From contig JAJGBQ010000008.1 of the NCBI GenBank assembly GCA_022457065.1, positions 806,001 to 870,000 of the forward strand: a stretch of DNA of 64,000 nucleotides, in the 5' to 3' direction. Positions within the stretch are counted from its first letter, which is position 1. Every line of letters begins with the position of its first letter. Source of the DNA: Curvularia sp. ZM96 (lineage: Eukaryota > Ascomycota > Dothideomycetes > Pleosporales > Pleosporaceae). The notes under the pieces are model-generated. The model was not told where the DNA came from, searched no databases, and worked only from the letters and a program-made list of their open reading frames with translations. Position numbers and translations under genes: made by a program. Of the stretch, positions 20,478-30,900 are shown piece by piece.

Positions 20478-21566
20478 ATTTTACCATCGTCTGTCTTAAA
20501 TATATGTATGAGTTACGGATCTCCATTTGTTCTCGAGTATTGTTGTGGAAAATAAAAAGTGTGGCGAAAGAATTGCGGTATCGGCAACTTTGACAACATT
20601 TTTCAATGCTTACGTTAGCCTCAAACATTAATTTTAACCACAACCATGGCTTCCCTGTTGCCTATTTTTGTTACCCGTTTGTCTTCATTCTCACTGTTCC
20701 TCTTTTGAGAGCTGGAATTTCCTAGAAAACACACCGCTTTGTCACCCTGAAAGCCGTCTTCTCATTTGAGAGCGAGTATCATCTTCCTAAACTGTGTAGT
20801 TACGTCTATCATTGGACTTGTTTAGCGAATCCAGCTAGTAACGCCAGGTTGAATCGGTTCTATCACATTGCTCGTGGTATAAGTTGTCATTGCTTGGTAA
20901 CTAGCGCAGGACTTCAACTGAAGTTGACTAACTACAGCTATGCACTTATATCAATGCTAAGCAAAACTGCCCTACAAGCTACAGTGGGCGCTTAAATCAC
21001 CTCGTATGGCCTTTCTATCCAGCCCCTTAATGCTGCAAGCCTCCTTTTACCAGCACTTGCCGACAAATAGCCCCAAATCGTTAATGTGTCCATCTAAACA
21101 CAAATCCATTGGTCACTATAAGCACACCACCTTAGGTTTCACCAAGATTATAGGGAGTAAATAAATTTTCGCGCTTCTGCTACATTTTGGGGCTAGACAG
21201 TAGCCGGCTGGTTCACGGGATCGCCATTCTGGATTGACGTCACACAGCCATGTCATGCGCTTTTGCTACTCTCGAAGCCTGCTACCCAGTCAAAAATCTG
21301 CATTAACCAGCTTCCTAACTAGCCAGTGGGTGTTGTTGGGTCTGTAGGTGAAACCCAAGGTGGCTTAGGGTGCAGTACCACCCCGCCGTCTACTTGCATC
21401 TTCATGCTGCGCACGCTGATAGCTATTCCTATTGCTCAAAAGACAAGAAAAGAAACGCCCTTCCTCTCTCGCAATACCAGCACCCCATTTACTTGTCTCT
21501 TCTTGTCATAGCCGTGCTTTGTAGATATGGCAACTATGAACTCAAATTGTTCCCAGTCGCATTCGT
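20478..21566. other. Intergenic
   Basis: No gene or repeat recognised; AT-rich at 20480-20640, then mixed sequence leading to the 3' end of the syntaxin gene. Confidence 0.5.
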
Positions 21567-22768
21567 CTATTTGGGTTTCAGCTCAAAGTACAATCCAAGG
21601 ATCAGTGCAATCACGCATAGAACTGTGATGATAGTTAACAGGATGTACCATTTGCGTCTTCTAGCCCGCTTCGCCGACTGGATGGCCTTGTCTAGCTCTC
21701 GATTTGCGTTTTCGCTATCGTCCTTGACTTCCATATTTTGGCGTTCTGCTTGTTCGATTTGCGATCCCTGGTAGGTGATGTGCTCGTTAAGCTGCGTAAA
21801 CAGTGTAGCAAGCTCGCTCATGGTCTTTTCGATGCGCTGGATGTCGTTGTGGCGCGCACGTACCGCGCCAAGAACACTGGCCGCTTGACCACTACGGTTG
21901 GATTTGAGCTAAGGCTGGGTTAGATACGGGTTCCTTTTTGTGCAACTCTCAATTCATACTTACAGCCTGGGTAAAGATGCCCTCGTCGCCCAAGTCGGCA
22001 TTGGCCACCTCTTCAACCTCGGCATCTGTAGCGTCGGGGTTGATGATGCGGTACTGCCTTCCGATAGCTTCGCGGTGCCTCTTGGAATAATCAGCTTCCT
22101 CCTTCTGGAAATCCTCGAGCTGGCTCTTGAACGTCCTCTTGAGCGCCTCAACCTGAGACCTCTTTGTCTTATTATTAGGATCGCGTGCAGCATCCCTCTC
22201 CAAAAACTTGATCTCGTCCTTGATTTGTGTATTCCTGATCTGCGTGTTGGTTACAATTGCCTCGAGTTCGGCGCTAGAGCGGTTGTCAGGCGAAGAAAGC
22301 AGGCGCTGGTGGATGCTGGCAATGGTTTGGATATCCGAGGTTAGCTGTCCGATTCGCTCTTTTGCGCCTTCAATGCGCGCAAAGAAATCATTTCGGCTCA
22401 AAGGCTGGGCTCCAGGCGCCTCCATGGTGTTGCTCTGCGCAGGCAAGCTGCTCATAGTCACGTCTGTATGAGGGACGTTTGGCGCATTCGTGTTGGACGG
22501 GCTCAAGGCATTAGCTTGCGAGTATTGCGGTGGCTGCAAGTAATTCGACTCGTCATGGCGCTGGAGGGGTGCTAGAGGATTGAGCTGTTGCTGCGGCTGG
22601 TCATACTATACTGCCGCATCAGTATCGTGATGTTATGTTGGGAATGCGACTACTTACACTTCCGCCATATGGGTTGGAAGAGCCATAGCCGTCACCACCA
22701 CCGTACGGATTTGCCTGCGGATCATACCCTCCTCCGACCTGTCTGTGCTGTTGGTAGTTCGATGTCAT
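21567..22768 (-). CDS. SSO1: Plasma-membrane syntaxin (Sso1/Psy1-type Qa-SNARE)
   Basis: Three exons on the minus strand: 22658-22768, 21964-22605 and 21567-21908. The introns have GTAAGT donors and TATAG and CTTAG acceptors, and the product has 364 residues. The start is ATG 22768 (MTSNYQQHRQVGGGYD). Order of parts: a Gln/Gly/Tyr-rich N-terminus; an Habc-type helical bundle (DFFARIEGAKERIGQLTSDI to about residue 240); and a Qa-SNARE helix (NDIQRIEKTMSELATLFTQL, then EHITYQGSQIEQAE). After a basic stretch (KRARRRKW), one C-terminal transmembrane helix (YILLTIITVLCVIALILGLY) ends with a short tail. It mediates fusion of secretory vesicles at the plasma membrane with Snc-type and Sec9-type partners. 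All parts are intact. It is either the housekeeping copy or a full-length paralogue; this window cannot say which. Confidence 0.9.
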
Positions 22769-24269
22769 GTCGGATATATGGTGGGGTAGGTTGGTAGCGA
22801 AAAAAACAAAACAATGGGTTCGGGATGGCGCGGTGGTCCTTGAGAAGCAGCTGCATAAGCTACAGATAAGATACGCTATTGGGGTGTGAGCCTAGGTACT
22901 ATACGCGTCTTGCGCGAGCCCGAGGCTAACAGTAGTAAAGAACCAAGATCTAGTTAGCTTGCAGGCAGAAAATGCTGCACTACATATCAGTGTACATATG
23001 TACATATATACGTGTGTGTTATATCGCAGCTGTGGCATGTGGGGGAGCGCACTCAATAAGTGCGGATTGACTATTATGGTAACCAACAAGTGCTTACGAA
23101 GTACTTCGCCTTTCGATCGGTAGACGGGGCCACACAGTGCAGCCTTGACCGCTGTCGCATAATCAAACCTTAAATTAACGGCACAACACAGCAACTCATC
23201 GTTCATAGCGTCACCTACAGCGACAAGACTACTCGAGGTGCGTGCTCTTCACAGGTGCTTCTACACGCCGTCGGTTCTAGAGCTTATCTTGGCAGGAGGG
23301 TTCCCCAGTCTACTCAGACTACTCGTGATGACACGCAAATAGAACGCCTAAGACAGAGGAATGAAGAAAGGCAAGTCGCCTTCATTGCACTCCTTCTGCT
23401 CTTGTTGTCTACTCTCCTGTGAGCCCTAGCCAATTAGCCCATGATGTTGGCAGCGAGCCAGTCGGATGCTTTGGGGCCAAAGCTGGAAGTGCTACAAGTT
23501 ACAAGTGAAGGAATCTGCTCTCATGCTGCTGACCACGAGTAGTTGAGGTTAGCACTTAGGATCATGCTGGAAGAATAATCATTACCGTGAGCGACGATCA
23601 CGTGATTACCATCTCGCCAAGGTAGTTAGACGATCCTGGGATGGCAGGAACGGTGGCGTTAATCATCTAAACCCACAAAAGCCGTTATGATTTGGCGTGC
23701 TGAGCTAACTGACATTGCACTGCATATCGATGTAAGTACTGTCATTAGCGATTGCGGCCTAACCCCTGTAGGCAGCGTTCCAAAAGTCCAGTCATCAGAA
23801 CATCGTGGATTGACCAATCACATCAATGGTTCTGCAGCTGACTTCTTTTGCTAAGTTAGACCTATACGGAAGGTGGGGCTGCTCAAATCTATCACGCAGC
23901 TATCCCAAGTGGATACATTCCAACCTTCCCGCCGTCAGAGAAGCATGTAGAACTAAGGTCTGAATCATATTAGAAGTAAACGCAGTTTGTCACGCAGTCA
24001 ACTTACGGTAGACTCATGGCTTTGCTTCCTTACAAATAAGGTGCGCTTTAGTAATGCCAGGACCTTAGGAAGGCTTGGGTACAGGCATGACTACGTATGA
24101 TTACGCTTTCAAGAACGTGACTGAGGACCCATAGTATAAAGAAGCTGTTTCGGTCTCCCGTAGTCCGCTTCTGACATCCTCGTAGTTGGCCAAAAATCGA
24201 CTTGCGCTACCTTACCGCTTGAATGTAGCTGTAGGATGGCACACCCTGGTAACACATGCCAGTCTAAAC
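22769..24269. other. Intergenic with M2 MITE fragment
   Basis: The syntaxin promoter lies at the left. No gene was seen. A partial M2 MITE occupies about 23739-23910. Confidence 0.5.
23739..23910 (-). repeat. MITE family M2, degraded copy
   Basis: The left end has CATTAGCGATTGCGGCCTAA preceded by TA. The interior contains TCTGCAGCTGACT and TACGGAAGGTGGGGCT, which are the reverse complement of the interior of the full M2 copy at 39856-40049. The right terminal repeat is not recognisable. Confidence 0.7.
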
Positions 24270-25225
24270 ATGTCCAGCACTTCGAATAGGACAATATGGC
24301 TTGTAGCGACTGTCATTGTGCTGCTTGCTGTAGCTCTTGCCGCCTCAACGTTCTGGATCCTGCTCTCAGAACAAGCCGCTACGGCAGGTCTGTTCACCCT
24401 AAACGTGAGGAACCCCCAGCCCTACGCGTTAAACCGAGACAGCAAGCTAAACCAGTCCAGTTCAATCTTACCAAGACGCCTTCACCATCCTTTTTACAGA
24501 GCGACTTATTACAAAATATACAACGTGGGACTACTGGGAACCTAGTTGCTGCAGCCACAAAAACTTCTGATGCTGCCGGTAACGCGCAGAGGGCAGTCAG
24601 CTCAACAGTAGCTTCTATACCGCAGATCGAAAATCATTTGCCGACCAATTGCTCTTTTGGCATGATCCGGTTCTGCATCGGGTTCACGCGCAGTAGGTCC
24701 TGCAGCAGCCCGCGATTTACTGTTTCAGCAATTGTACTAGACAAGATCCAGGACCTGCCAAGCCCGCTCAGAGATGTCATTCAAGCGCATGTAAAAGAGC
24801 TGTCTTCCCTGCCAGGCAGCCTAAACAGCCTACCTACAGCGATCGTCGGGTGCTTAAGTACGGGGCCTCTTTCGTTGATCATACTGCTATTGTTGTCTTG
24901 GTATGTTACATGTGGGTATCCCACTCGTTCTACAGGTTTTCTTCGAAACATTGCCCCCAGGAAGCAGGTGGTTGTTCACTTTGGCGTAGGACTCATCTGC
25001 TGCGTACCCTACGTCGTGCTTGTTGTTGTGCAGCACAATGTCATCAGAGCTGTCAAACAGCTTCCAGACTGGGTAGAGATAGAGGCCGGCGAGGTCTTTG
25101 GCATCAGCATTGGAGCGATGGTCTGTGCTATCACCTTTGCTGCATTTTCAGCAATTCTCTCGGGCTATATCCGTGCTCAGAGCATAAGAGAAATGTCTGG
25201 GACGATCCCTTCGATATATCACTGA
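24270..25225 (+). CDS. Four-TM hypothetical membrane protein, two exons
   Basis: The start is ATG 24270 (MSSTSNRTIWLVATVIV). Exon 1 is 24270-24387. The intron is 24388-24455 (GTCTGT...GCTAAACCAG, branch-like CTAAAC, phase 1). Exon 2 is 24456-25225, giving 295 residues. It has an N-terminal transmembrane helix (IWLVATVIVLLAVALAAS). A large loop (residues about 35-190) carries several cysteines (NCSFGMIRFCIGFTRSRSCS). Three C-terminal helices follow (LSLIILLLLSWYV, VGLICCVPYVVLVVV, GAMVCAITFAAFSAILSGY). This topology recalls the SUR7/PalI class of fungal plasma-membrane proteins, but no diagnostic motif was confirmed. The next frame upstream alone would leave the N-terminal helix unlinked, so splicing is favoured. 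Confidence 0.6.
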
Positions 25226-25565
25226 TGTCACTGGTTCATCCACTAGCAAAAGGCGCGGCAAATAGGAGTGGAACTTGTTGTAGATTCATGTTGTAATTGT
25301 TGTTTATGTAGGTTGATGTGATGACGCTTACTTTGCAGCTCATGCTTACCCTCTAGCTCATCACAGTTTAATAAGATGCTACATTAATCATTTAACTTAG
25401 TATTTAACTAACTAGTTATTTGTGGTTTTATACGTCTTAATCTCTTCATCTGAACAACTTTCCTTGTAACCTTGAATTTCTAAGCCTTTCTAAGAAGAGC
25501 GGTTATCTCTGCAGTCAAGATATACATTAATCACGTGTAGACAAGCACTGTCGTCAAGAACGGAG
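25226..25565. other. Intergenic, AT-rich
   Basis: No features recognised other than AT-rich sequence before the TPR array. Confidence 0.5.
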
Positions 25566-26525
25566 GTGCTAGGGCCTGCGCACCCCTCTACGTTAGCAAG
25601 CATGGGTAAATCAAGATTAGAGCTAGACGGCCAGGGTAACTATGGAGAGGCGGAGGAAATGTATAGGCAGACCAAGGCGCTAAGAGAAAAGACGCTTGGG
25701 TCTGCGCATCCTGACACGTTGACCAGCATGAACAACTTGGCAGAAGTGCTGAGCAGCCAGGGCAAGTACGAAGAGGCAGAGGAGATGCACAGACAGACTA
25801 TAGTGCTAAGAGAGAAGGTGCTGGGGCCCAAGCATCCCGACACCCTAACGAGCATAAGTAACTTAGGAGTAGTGCTACATAGCCAGGGCAAGTATATACA
25901 GGCGGAGGCAATGCACAAATACACGCTGGCAGTAAGAAAGAAAATGTTAGGGCCCAAGCATCCTAACACGCTGACAAGCATGAATAACTTGGCAGGAGCG
26001 TTAGACAGCCAGGGAAACTACGAAGAGGCGGAGGCGATGCACAGGCAGACGCTGGCATGGCGAGAGAAGGTGCTGGGGCCCGAGCATCATAAGACGCTGA
26101 CGAGCATGAATAACTTAGGGGCAGTGCTACATAGCCAGGGCAAGTACAAGGAGGCGGAAGCGATGCACAGACAGACCATGGCGCTAAGAGAGAAGGTGCT
26201 GGGGCCCGAGCACCCCTCTACTCTAACCAGCATGAATAACTTAGGATTAGAGCTAGAGAACCAGAGAAAGTACAAAGAAGCGGAGAAAAAGTACAGGCAG
26301 ACCATGGAGCTAAGAGAGAAAGTGCTAGGGCCTAAACATCCTGACACGCTGATAAGCATATACTGCCTGGCCTACCTCCTCGCAGGACAACGTCACTACA
26401 AGAAGTCTATCCCGCTGTACAAAAGAGCATATGCACCATGCCAAACTATGCTTGGAGCAGAACATCCGATTACACGCGCATGTTATCAGCACTACACTCA
26501 AGCGCAAGCACATTGTAAGGGTTGA
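25566..26525 (+). CDS. Tetratricopeptide-repeat array, kinesin-light-chain type (NLR-like C-terminus)
   Basis: An intact frame of up to 319 residues. The first ATG is 25602, but the frame and repeat pattern already run before it (EVLGPAHPSTLASM), so the 5' end looks cut. It consists of about seven 42-residue TPR units of the form YxEAExMHRQTxALREKVLG followed by PxHPDTLTSMNNLGxVLxSQG. Neighbouring units are highly similar in DNA as well as protein. The tail (HYKKSIPLYKRAYAPCQTML) is a terminal unit. In fungi such arrays usually form the C-terminus of NLR-like proteins with NB-ARC or NACHT cores. Here no nucleotide-binding or effector domain is present upstream, so this is either an orphaned array or a stand-alone TPR protein. 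Confidence 0.8.
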   Translation: MLGPAHPSTLASMGKSRLELDGQGNYGEAEEMYRQTKALREKTLGSAHPDTLTSMNNLAEVLSSQGKYEEAEEMHRQTIVLREKVLGPKHPDTLTSISNLGVVLHSQGKYIQAEAMHKYTLAVRKKMLGPKHPNTLTSMNNLAGALDSQGNYEEAEAMHRQTLAWREKVLGPEHHKTLTSMNNLGAVLHSQGKYKEAEAMHRQTMALREKVLGPEHPSTLTSMNNLGLELENQRKYKEAEKKYRQTMELREKVLGPKHPDTLISIYCLAYLLAGQRHYKKSIPLYKRAYAPCQTMLGAEHPITRACYQHYTQAQAHCKG

Positions 26526-26599
26526 CTGTAGCGGAGAGTAATATCTCAGAGAAGTGTAATGTCGCGGATGAGACACGGTGTTGTGCATAGATAGCTTGA

Positions 26600-26860
26600 G
26601 AAGTAACCTTTATATTCGTATCTGGAGTCTTGACATATCGGGCTATAAAGGCTCAACACCTATGGTACGATTATACCAAGGAGTGTGGCTTGCTCAATAC
26701 TGCAAAATTCGTGATTGGCCAGTTTGCTGGTTGTTGATTAGTGACGTGATTGCGGCACGGTAAAAGGATTGCGGTACAATCGATTGGAGGAATCCTCTAA
26801 ACTGCTTACCGTCCGTGGGTGTAAGCATGTTGAACGTGAGCATACGCTCAAGCAGTTAGC
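26600..26860 (+). repeat. Dispersed repeat family A, copy at 26.7 kb
   Basis: Contains GGGCTATAAAGGCTCAACAC, then GTGACGTGATTGCGGCACGG, AAAGGATTGCGGTACA and ATCCTCTAAACTGCTTACCG in the order typical of the family. Confidence 0.8.
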
Positions 26861-27791
26861 TGTCATCAGCATATCACGCATACTAGGCACACAAAGAACG
26901 ACATATGCAGATTCAGAAGCTAGAAGTTGGATATATAGTGAAGAGATGGTTAACTACTTATGTACAGCAATACCTTCTTTCAAACGCCGTAACAATCAAT
27001 CAAGTGGGTCCTAGTAGGTTCAGAATTGGATTGGTTGGCTACCTCTTTAGGCCTCGCAATTCTACACATAAGTTTAATTGCTACCCAGATAGGCAAGCGG
27101 GTCTCTGACAGAGCCCGGATTGAATTGCTTGTTGCGGACTGTGCTTTTGCTAACGATGATCTCGCGTGCGACGTTGAAGACGAGTTAGTTTGCCTTGCAC
27201 CCCGTGCTCTATCACGATCGTTTGCGCTTTCTCCAGTTTCAACAAGCGAGGGTAATAGGCCTTATAAATAGACATATTCCGCTGCGTTTTCAACACATTC
27301 ACGCATAGAACACACATAATTACTCCGAGTCTATCTCCACGTCAGACCTAATTCCGCTAAGCACTGTGTGTTTTGGCATACCCGCTGATGCGATTAACGT
27401 TGCGTAGCAACACGGGTTGGTAATAAGGCAGTACATATTGTATATGGCGCTATGCCTTGTGAAGCTGAGGTGTGGCGTTCACCTAGAAGCTTCCATGTGT
27501 AAATGAAATGATGGCAATTCTTAGAACACATCGCCCACTTCTGGTGCTAACTCAAGTCGCTTCCGAACACCCACACGGTTGCTCTCCAGGTCGCCAATCT
27601 TGATAGAACGGATTCGGCCAGTCTAGCACTGGCGCAGCTCCTCTCTCCAGGAGCATCAAGGGCTTGGGCTGCTCGCTTGGGATCTTTATCATCGCAGCCC
27701 AGTTGATTGACGTACGAGTCAAATAGTAGACAATGCATGGCCGATGAGTTGTCCTCAGTCTGAAAATTCCGGTACGGTGGCCTTCACTTTG

Positions 27792-27793
<2 letters not shown>

Positions 27794-27823
<30 letters not shown>

Positions 27824-27883
27824 CTTCTTCTTCTTCTTCTTCTTCTTCTTCTTCTTCTTCTTCTTCTTCTTCTTCTTCTTCTT
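27794..27883 (+). repeat. (CTT)30 microsatellite
   Basis: An uninterrupted 90-bp run of CTT trinucleotides. Its long reading frame encodes only phenylalanine and is not a gene. Confidence 0.98.
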
Positions 27884-28199
27884 GACATCCTTTTTGGAGG
27901 TGGGTGATATCAGGTCCTGTGGATTATTAAGTGTAGTGGTCTGATCAGGGTAGATCTAATCGTCCCCTACTGATGGGACTTCCTTTTGAGCCGTCAGAGG
28001 TTCCTCTCGAGATGTGATTAATCCCCTCTGATCAGCCTCGTTTGCCAGTTCCGTTGCGTTATCTTTCCACTCTAGTTCTGTGTCACCTTGTGAGTTGGAA
28101 CGATATCTGAGATTGCCTAGTCATGTGTACAGTACATGGGCATGTATTCCTGTTGGCCCTAAACATTAGCACACTGACGTTACGATCTTTGAAAAATTG

Positions 28200-28310
28200 C
28201 AAACTGCTCACTCAAACTGATGACGCTCATAAGCAGTAAGCAATTGGAAGGATGCGACGCTAGACGCTGTGCTACAATCTTTTCGACCATGCCACGGCCA
28301 CACGACTGTT
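28200..28310 (-). repeat. Dispersed repeat family A, core fragment
   Basis: In reverse complement the fragment reads GGCATGGTCGAAAAGATTGT, then AGCACAGCG and CATCCTTCCAATTGCTTAC, which is the family A core. Confidence 0.7.
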
Positions 28311-28589
28311 CAGAGATGAGTTCAACCACTGTTCAGGCCATAGACCTTATCTGTCCGTCAGGCCCCTAGCTTGGCCCATCCCTGTGTCATCCGGCAGCGT
28401 CACCCGATGCCGCAAGCGAAAGACACGAAGAACACAATGGGAACTTGTAGCATTTCGACCCACGCATATAGATAAAATGTTCAAGCGCCCCCTTAACACT
28501 TACATGCAGAGACCAATCAGATATGAGTCGCATGATCTGATCTGCTGATCTGTAAGTCGTGGTGCTATAAAGATATGTTAGTCTGTAGG

Positions 28590-28725
28590 ATAATTGCTGC
28601 GCAGCGCTTCGGCTGTGATCCTCCAAACTACTTACTGGTTCTTGCGTGGAAGCGCTTTCAGCGACCGTATGTAACATGGCGTGCATACGTATACATACAG
28701 TGATTAGCGATTGCGGCTTCAACAA
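28590..28725 (+). repeat. Family A fragment joined to an M2 MITE end
   Basis: GCGCAGCGCTTCGGCTGTGA and CCTCCAAACTACTTACTGG match 60830-60880. Immediately after comes ACAGTGATTAGCGATTGCGG, the terminal repeat of MITE M2. The DHCR24-like gene starts 75 bp further on, so its promoter lies within repeat DNA. Confidence 0.7.
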
Positions 28726-28799
28726 CCTCACCTCACAGCATTAGCCGTAGCCAAGAACAAATATTGCCGTCTCTCGTTCTGCGCCAAACCGCGCAGAAA

Positions 28800-30317
28800 A
28801 TGGAGCGTCACAAAATGATCGTAGGAGCAGTGCGCTCTCGCGTCCAACACTTTTACGCCACAAAAGCAGCTTTCCGCATCTATCACGGCAGCACAAACAG
28901 CACACGGCGCGCAGATTTCGACCGCGATGCCATTGTCGACGTCAGCACCCTCAATCACATCGTCTTCTTCAACCATGACACCAAAACCGCCCTGGTCGAA
29001 CCCAACGTCCCCATGGACGTCCTCGTCCAGGAAACCATGAAAGCCGGCTTACTTCCACCCGTCGTCATGGAATTCCCAGGCATCACCGTCGGCGGAGGCT
29101 TCGTCGGGACCGCCGGCGAAAGCAGCAGCTTCAAGTACGGCTTCTTCGACCGAACCGTGCTAAGCGCTGAAGTCGTGCTCGCAGACGGCACGCTCGTGAC
29201 CGCATCTGCCAGCCAGAATGCCGACTTGTTCGAAGGACTCCGAGGCAGTTTCGGGACTCTGGGCGTACTAACAATGGTAGAGATGCAATTGATCCCACTG
29301 AGACAGATGGTCGAAGTGACATACCATCCCACGTTCTCGTTTGAAAATGCAACAGGAAAGATGAAGTATCACGCGAGCGACGCACGAAACGACTATGTCG
29401 ACGGCGTTATATTTTCGAAAGGCACGGGCGTCATTGTCACAGGTCGACTCGTTGATACGCCTACCTCTACGTCTTCCCATCTTCCCATCCAACGCTTCTC
29501 CCGGCCGTGGGACGAGTGGTTCTGGATCCACGCGCGGACCGCCTCGTCCCGCGGCATCATCACTAAAGAACTGGTACCCATCCAAGACTACCTCTTCCGG
29601 TACGATCGCGGCGCCTTCTGGATGGGCATGTACGCCTACAGGCACTTCATGGTGCCGTTCACGTGGCTGACGCGCTTCCTGTTCGATTACTTTATGCACA
29701 CACGCATCATGTATCATGCCTTGCATGCGTCGGGACATACAGATCGCTACATCATCCATGACATTGCGTTTCCAGCTGATAATGCTGCGCCGTTTCTTGA
29801 GTATGCCGACGAGGCGTTTGGCTTGTATCCTATTTGGCTGTGTCCGCTGCGCCGAGATGGCAGGAGCTCAATGGGTCATGCGAAGCCGTTTAGTGGGCTG
29901 GTTGGCGGCAAGCAAGTATACGGGTATGAGGGTGAGAATATCAGTGTCGGGCTGTGGGGTCCATATCCGTCTAACAAAGCAGAATTCGTCCGTGCGAACC
30001 GTGAGATCGAAGCGAAGATGCGGGAGCTGGGCGGTTTGAAATGGCTCTACTCGCGCGTGTTTTACAGTGAAGATGAGTGGTGGCAGGTCTACGACAAGCA
30101 CGAGTACGACAAGCTCCGTCGGAAATACCACGCCACGTCTCTACCTTCGATATGGGACAAGGTCAAGGACCGAGGGCGGAAACAAGACTTTGGCACGGGC
30201 GTCAAGGGCTTGTTGAAGAGGCTTGTGAAAAGCAATGCGTTCTTATCCGGTCTCTACGGTATATACAAGGCAGTGAAGGGCGGCGACTACATACTAAAGA
30301 AGCAGAAAGCCGCTTGA
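28800..30317 (+). CDS. DHCR24/DIMINUTO-like FAD-dependent oxidoreductase
   Basis: The open frame begins at a TTG at 28764. The first ATG, 28800 (MERHKMIVGAVRSRV), gives 505 residues. The FAD-binding domain of the DHCR24/DWF1 type (FAD_binding_4) is seen as DVSTLNHIVFF, LVEPNVPMDVLVQETMKAGL, MEFPGITVGGGFVGTAGESS, SFKYGFFDRTV and VLADGTLV, with EGLRGSFGTLGVLTMVEMQL after it. The C-terminal half holds the substrate part, with WFWIHARTA, DYLFRYDRGAFWMG and LYPIWLCPLRR. Length and order match human DHCR24 (516 residues), which reduces the C24 double bond of sterols, but the N-terminal membrane anchor is absent, so the substrate could be different. The frame is intact and GC-rich compared with its surroundings, and sits directly after repeat DNA. 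Confidence 0.88.
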   Translation: MERHKMIVGAVRSRVQHFYATKAAFRIYHGSTNSTRRADFDRDAIVDVSTLNHIVFFNHDTKTALVEPNVPMDVLVQETMKAGLLPPVVMEFPGITVGGGFVGTAGESSSFKYGFFDRTVLSAEVVLADGTLVTASASQNADLFEGLRGSFGTLGVLTMVEMQLIPLRQMVEVTYHPTFSFENATGKMKYHASDARNDYVDGVIFSKGTGVIVTGRLVDTPTSTSSHLPIQRFSRPWDEWFWIHARTASSRGIITKELVPIQDYLFRYDRGAFWMGMYAYRHFMVPFTWLTRFLFDYFMHTRIMYHALHASGHTDRYIIHDIAFPADNAAPFLEYADEAFGLYPIWLCPLRRDGRSSMGHAKPFSGLVGGKQVYGYEGENISVGLWGPYPSNKAEFVRANREIEAKMRELGGLKWLYSRVFYSEDEWWQVYDKHEYDKLRRKYHATSLPSIWDKVKDRGRKQDFGTGVKGLLKRLVKSNAFLSGLYGIYKAVKGGDYILKKQKAA

Positions 30318-30544
30318 GGCCCGACAACATATAGGTGCACACGTGCATATATGACAGAGTACAGGGGCTAGATAGTTCCTAGTTAGATGAGAATAGATTA
30401 ACTAACTATAAAAATTAGGGACATGAATTTGCAGGAATGAAACACACACTATTCTAAGAAACATTAATTCTGTTTAACATAATGTGTAGAGAGCAAAGCG
30501 CCGCCTTATATAACTAGCCTACTTGAGGCGACAGGGTGCAGTGA

Positions 30545-30900
30545 ACAGGAAATCTGCAGGTAACTCTTGTATTATCCAGGTACTGGTAACTTAGTTTGAA
30601 GCCATAAGGGCTCATTGCCTATCACTAGAGTTGCACTAAGTGAAGGGACGACGCCGCTGTCCAGCCTGGAGAAGTGTCACGGGCCAGACTCGAACCACGA
30701 CCTTCCCCGTCACGTGACCTTGCTTGCTAAGCGAAGTAGCCCCTGCCGGAACACCAAAGTTCCCCACAGGTAGACTAGACACGCAGTATCTGACTATTAG
30801 AGCAAATCAACTGTTACTTTGATTGATCCGACTCGTGCCTTTACACTGATCGTGTACGACTGATATTCTATCTTGTAGTTGACTAGTGCGCAGACTTAAC
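30545..30900 (+). repeat. Dispersed repeat family A interrupted by an insertion
   Basis: Positions 30545-30645 (GGTAACTCTTGTATTATCCA, GCCATAAGGGCTCATTGCCT, AGAGTTGCACTAAGTGA) and 30838-30885 (TGATCGTGTACGACTGATAT, TGTAGTTG) are contiguous in the copy at 61475-61625 (inverted). About 190 bp separate them here, so a later insertion sits inside. Confidence 0.75.
30650..30837 (-). mobile_element. Possible tRNA-derived (SINE-like) insertion
   Basis: The insert within the family A copy contains, on the minus strand, GGTTCGAGTC, a close match to the RNA polymerase III B box. Upstream of it is CTTAGCAAGCAAGG, a weak A-box-like motif, at a spacing of about 35 nt. A genuine tRNA cloverleaf cannot be drawn because the T stem does not pair well. 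The call is tentative. Confidence 0.3.

Larger units (their letters stand above)
26526..28799. other. Repeat-rich intergenic region
   Basis: No gene accepted. It contains family A copies (26600-26860, 28200-28310, 28590-28700), a CTT microsatellite (27794-27883) and an M2 terminal fragment at about 28700-28725. Frames at 26905-27271 and 27547-27738 have no coding character. Confidence 0.5.

Noticed and set aside
27744..27944. Open frame encoding a long phenylalanine run
   Set aside because: It is the (CTT)30 microsatellite read in frame, not a gene.
29268..29759. Minus-strand frame of 163 residues
   Set aside because: Antisense shadow within the DHCR24-like gene.
30680..30770. A tRNA gene on the minus strand
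   Set aside because: The B-box-like motif is present, but the T stem does not pair and no anticodon arm can be drawn. It is kept only as a possible SINE.
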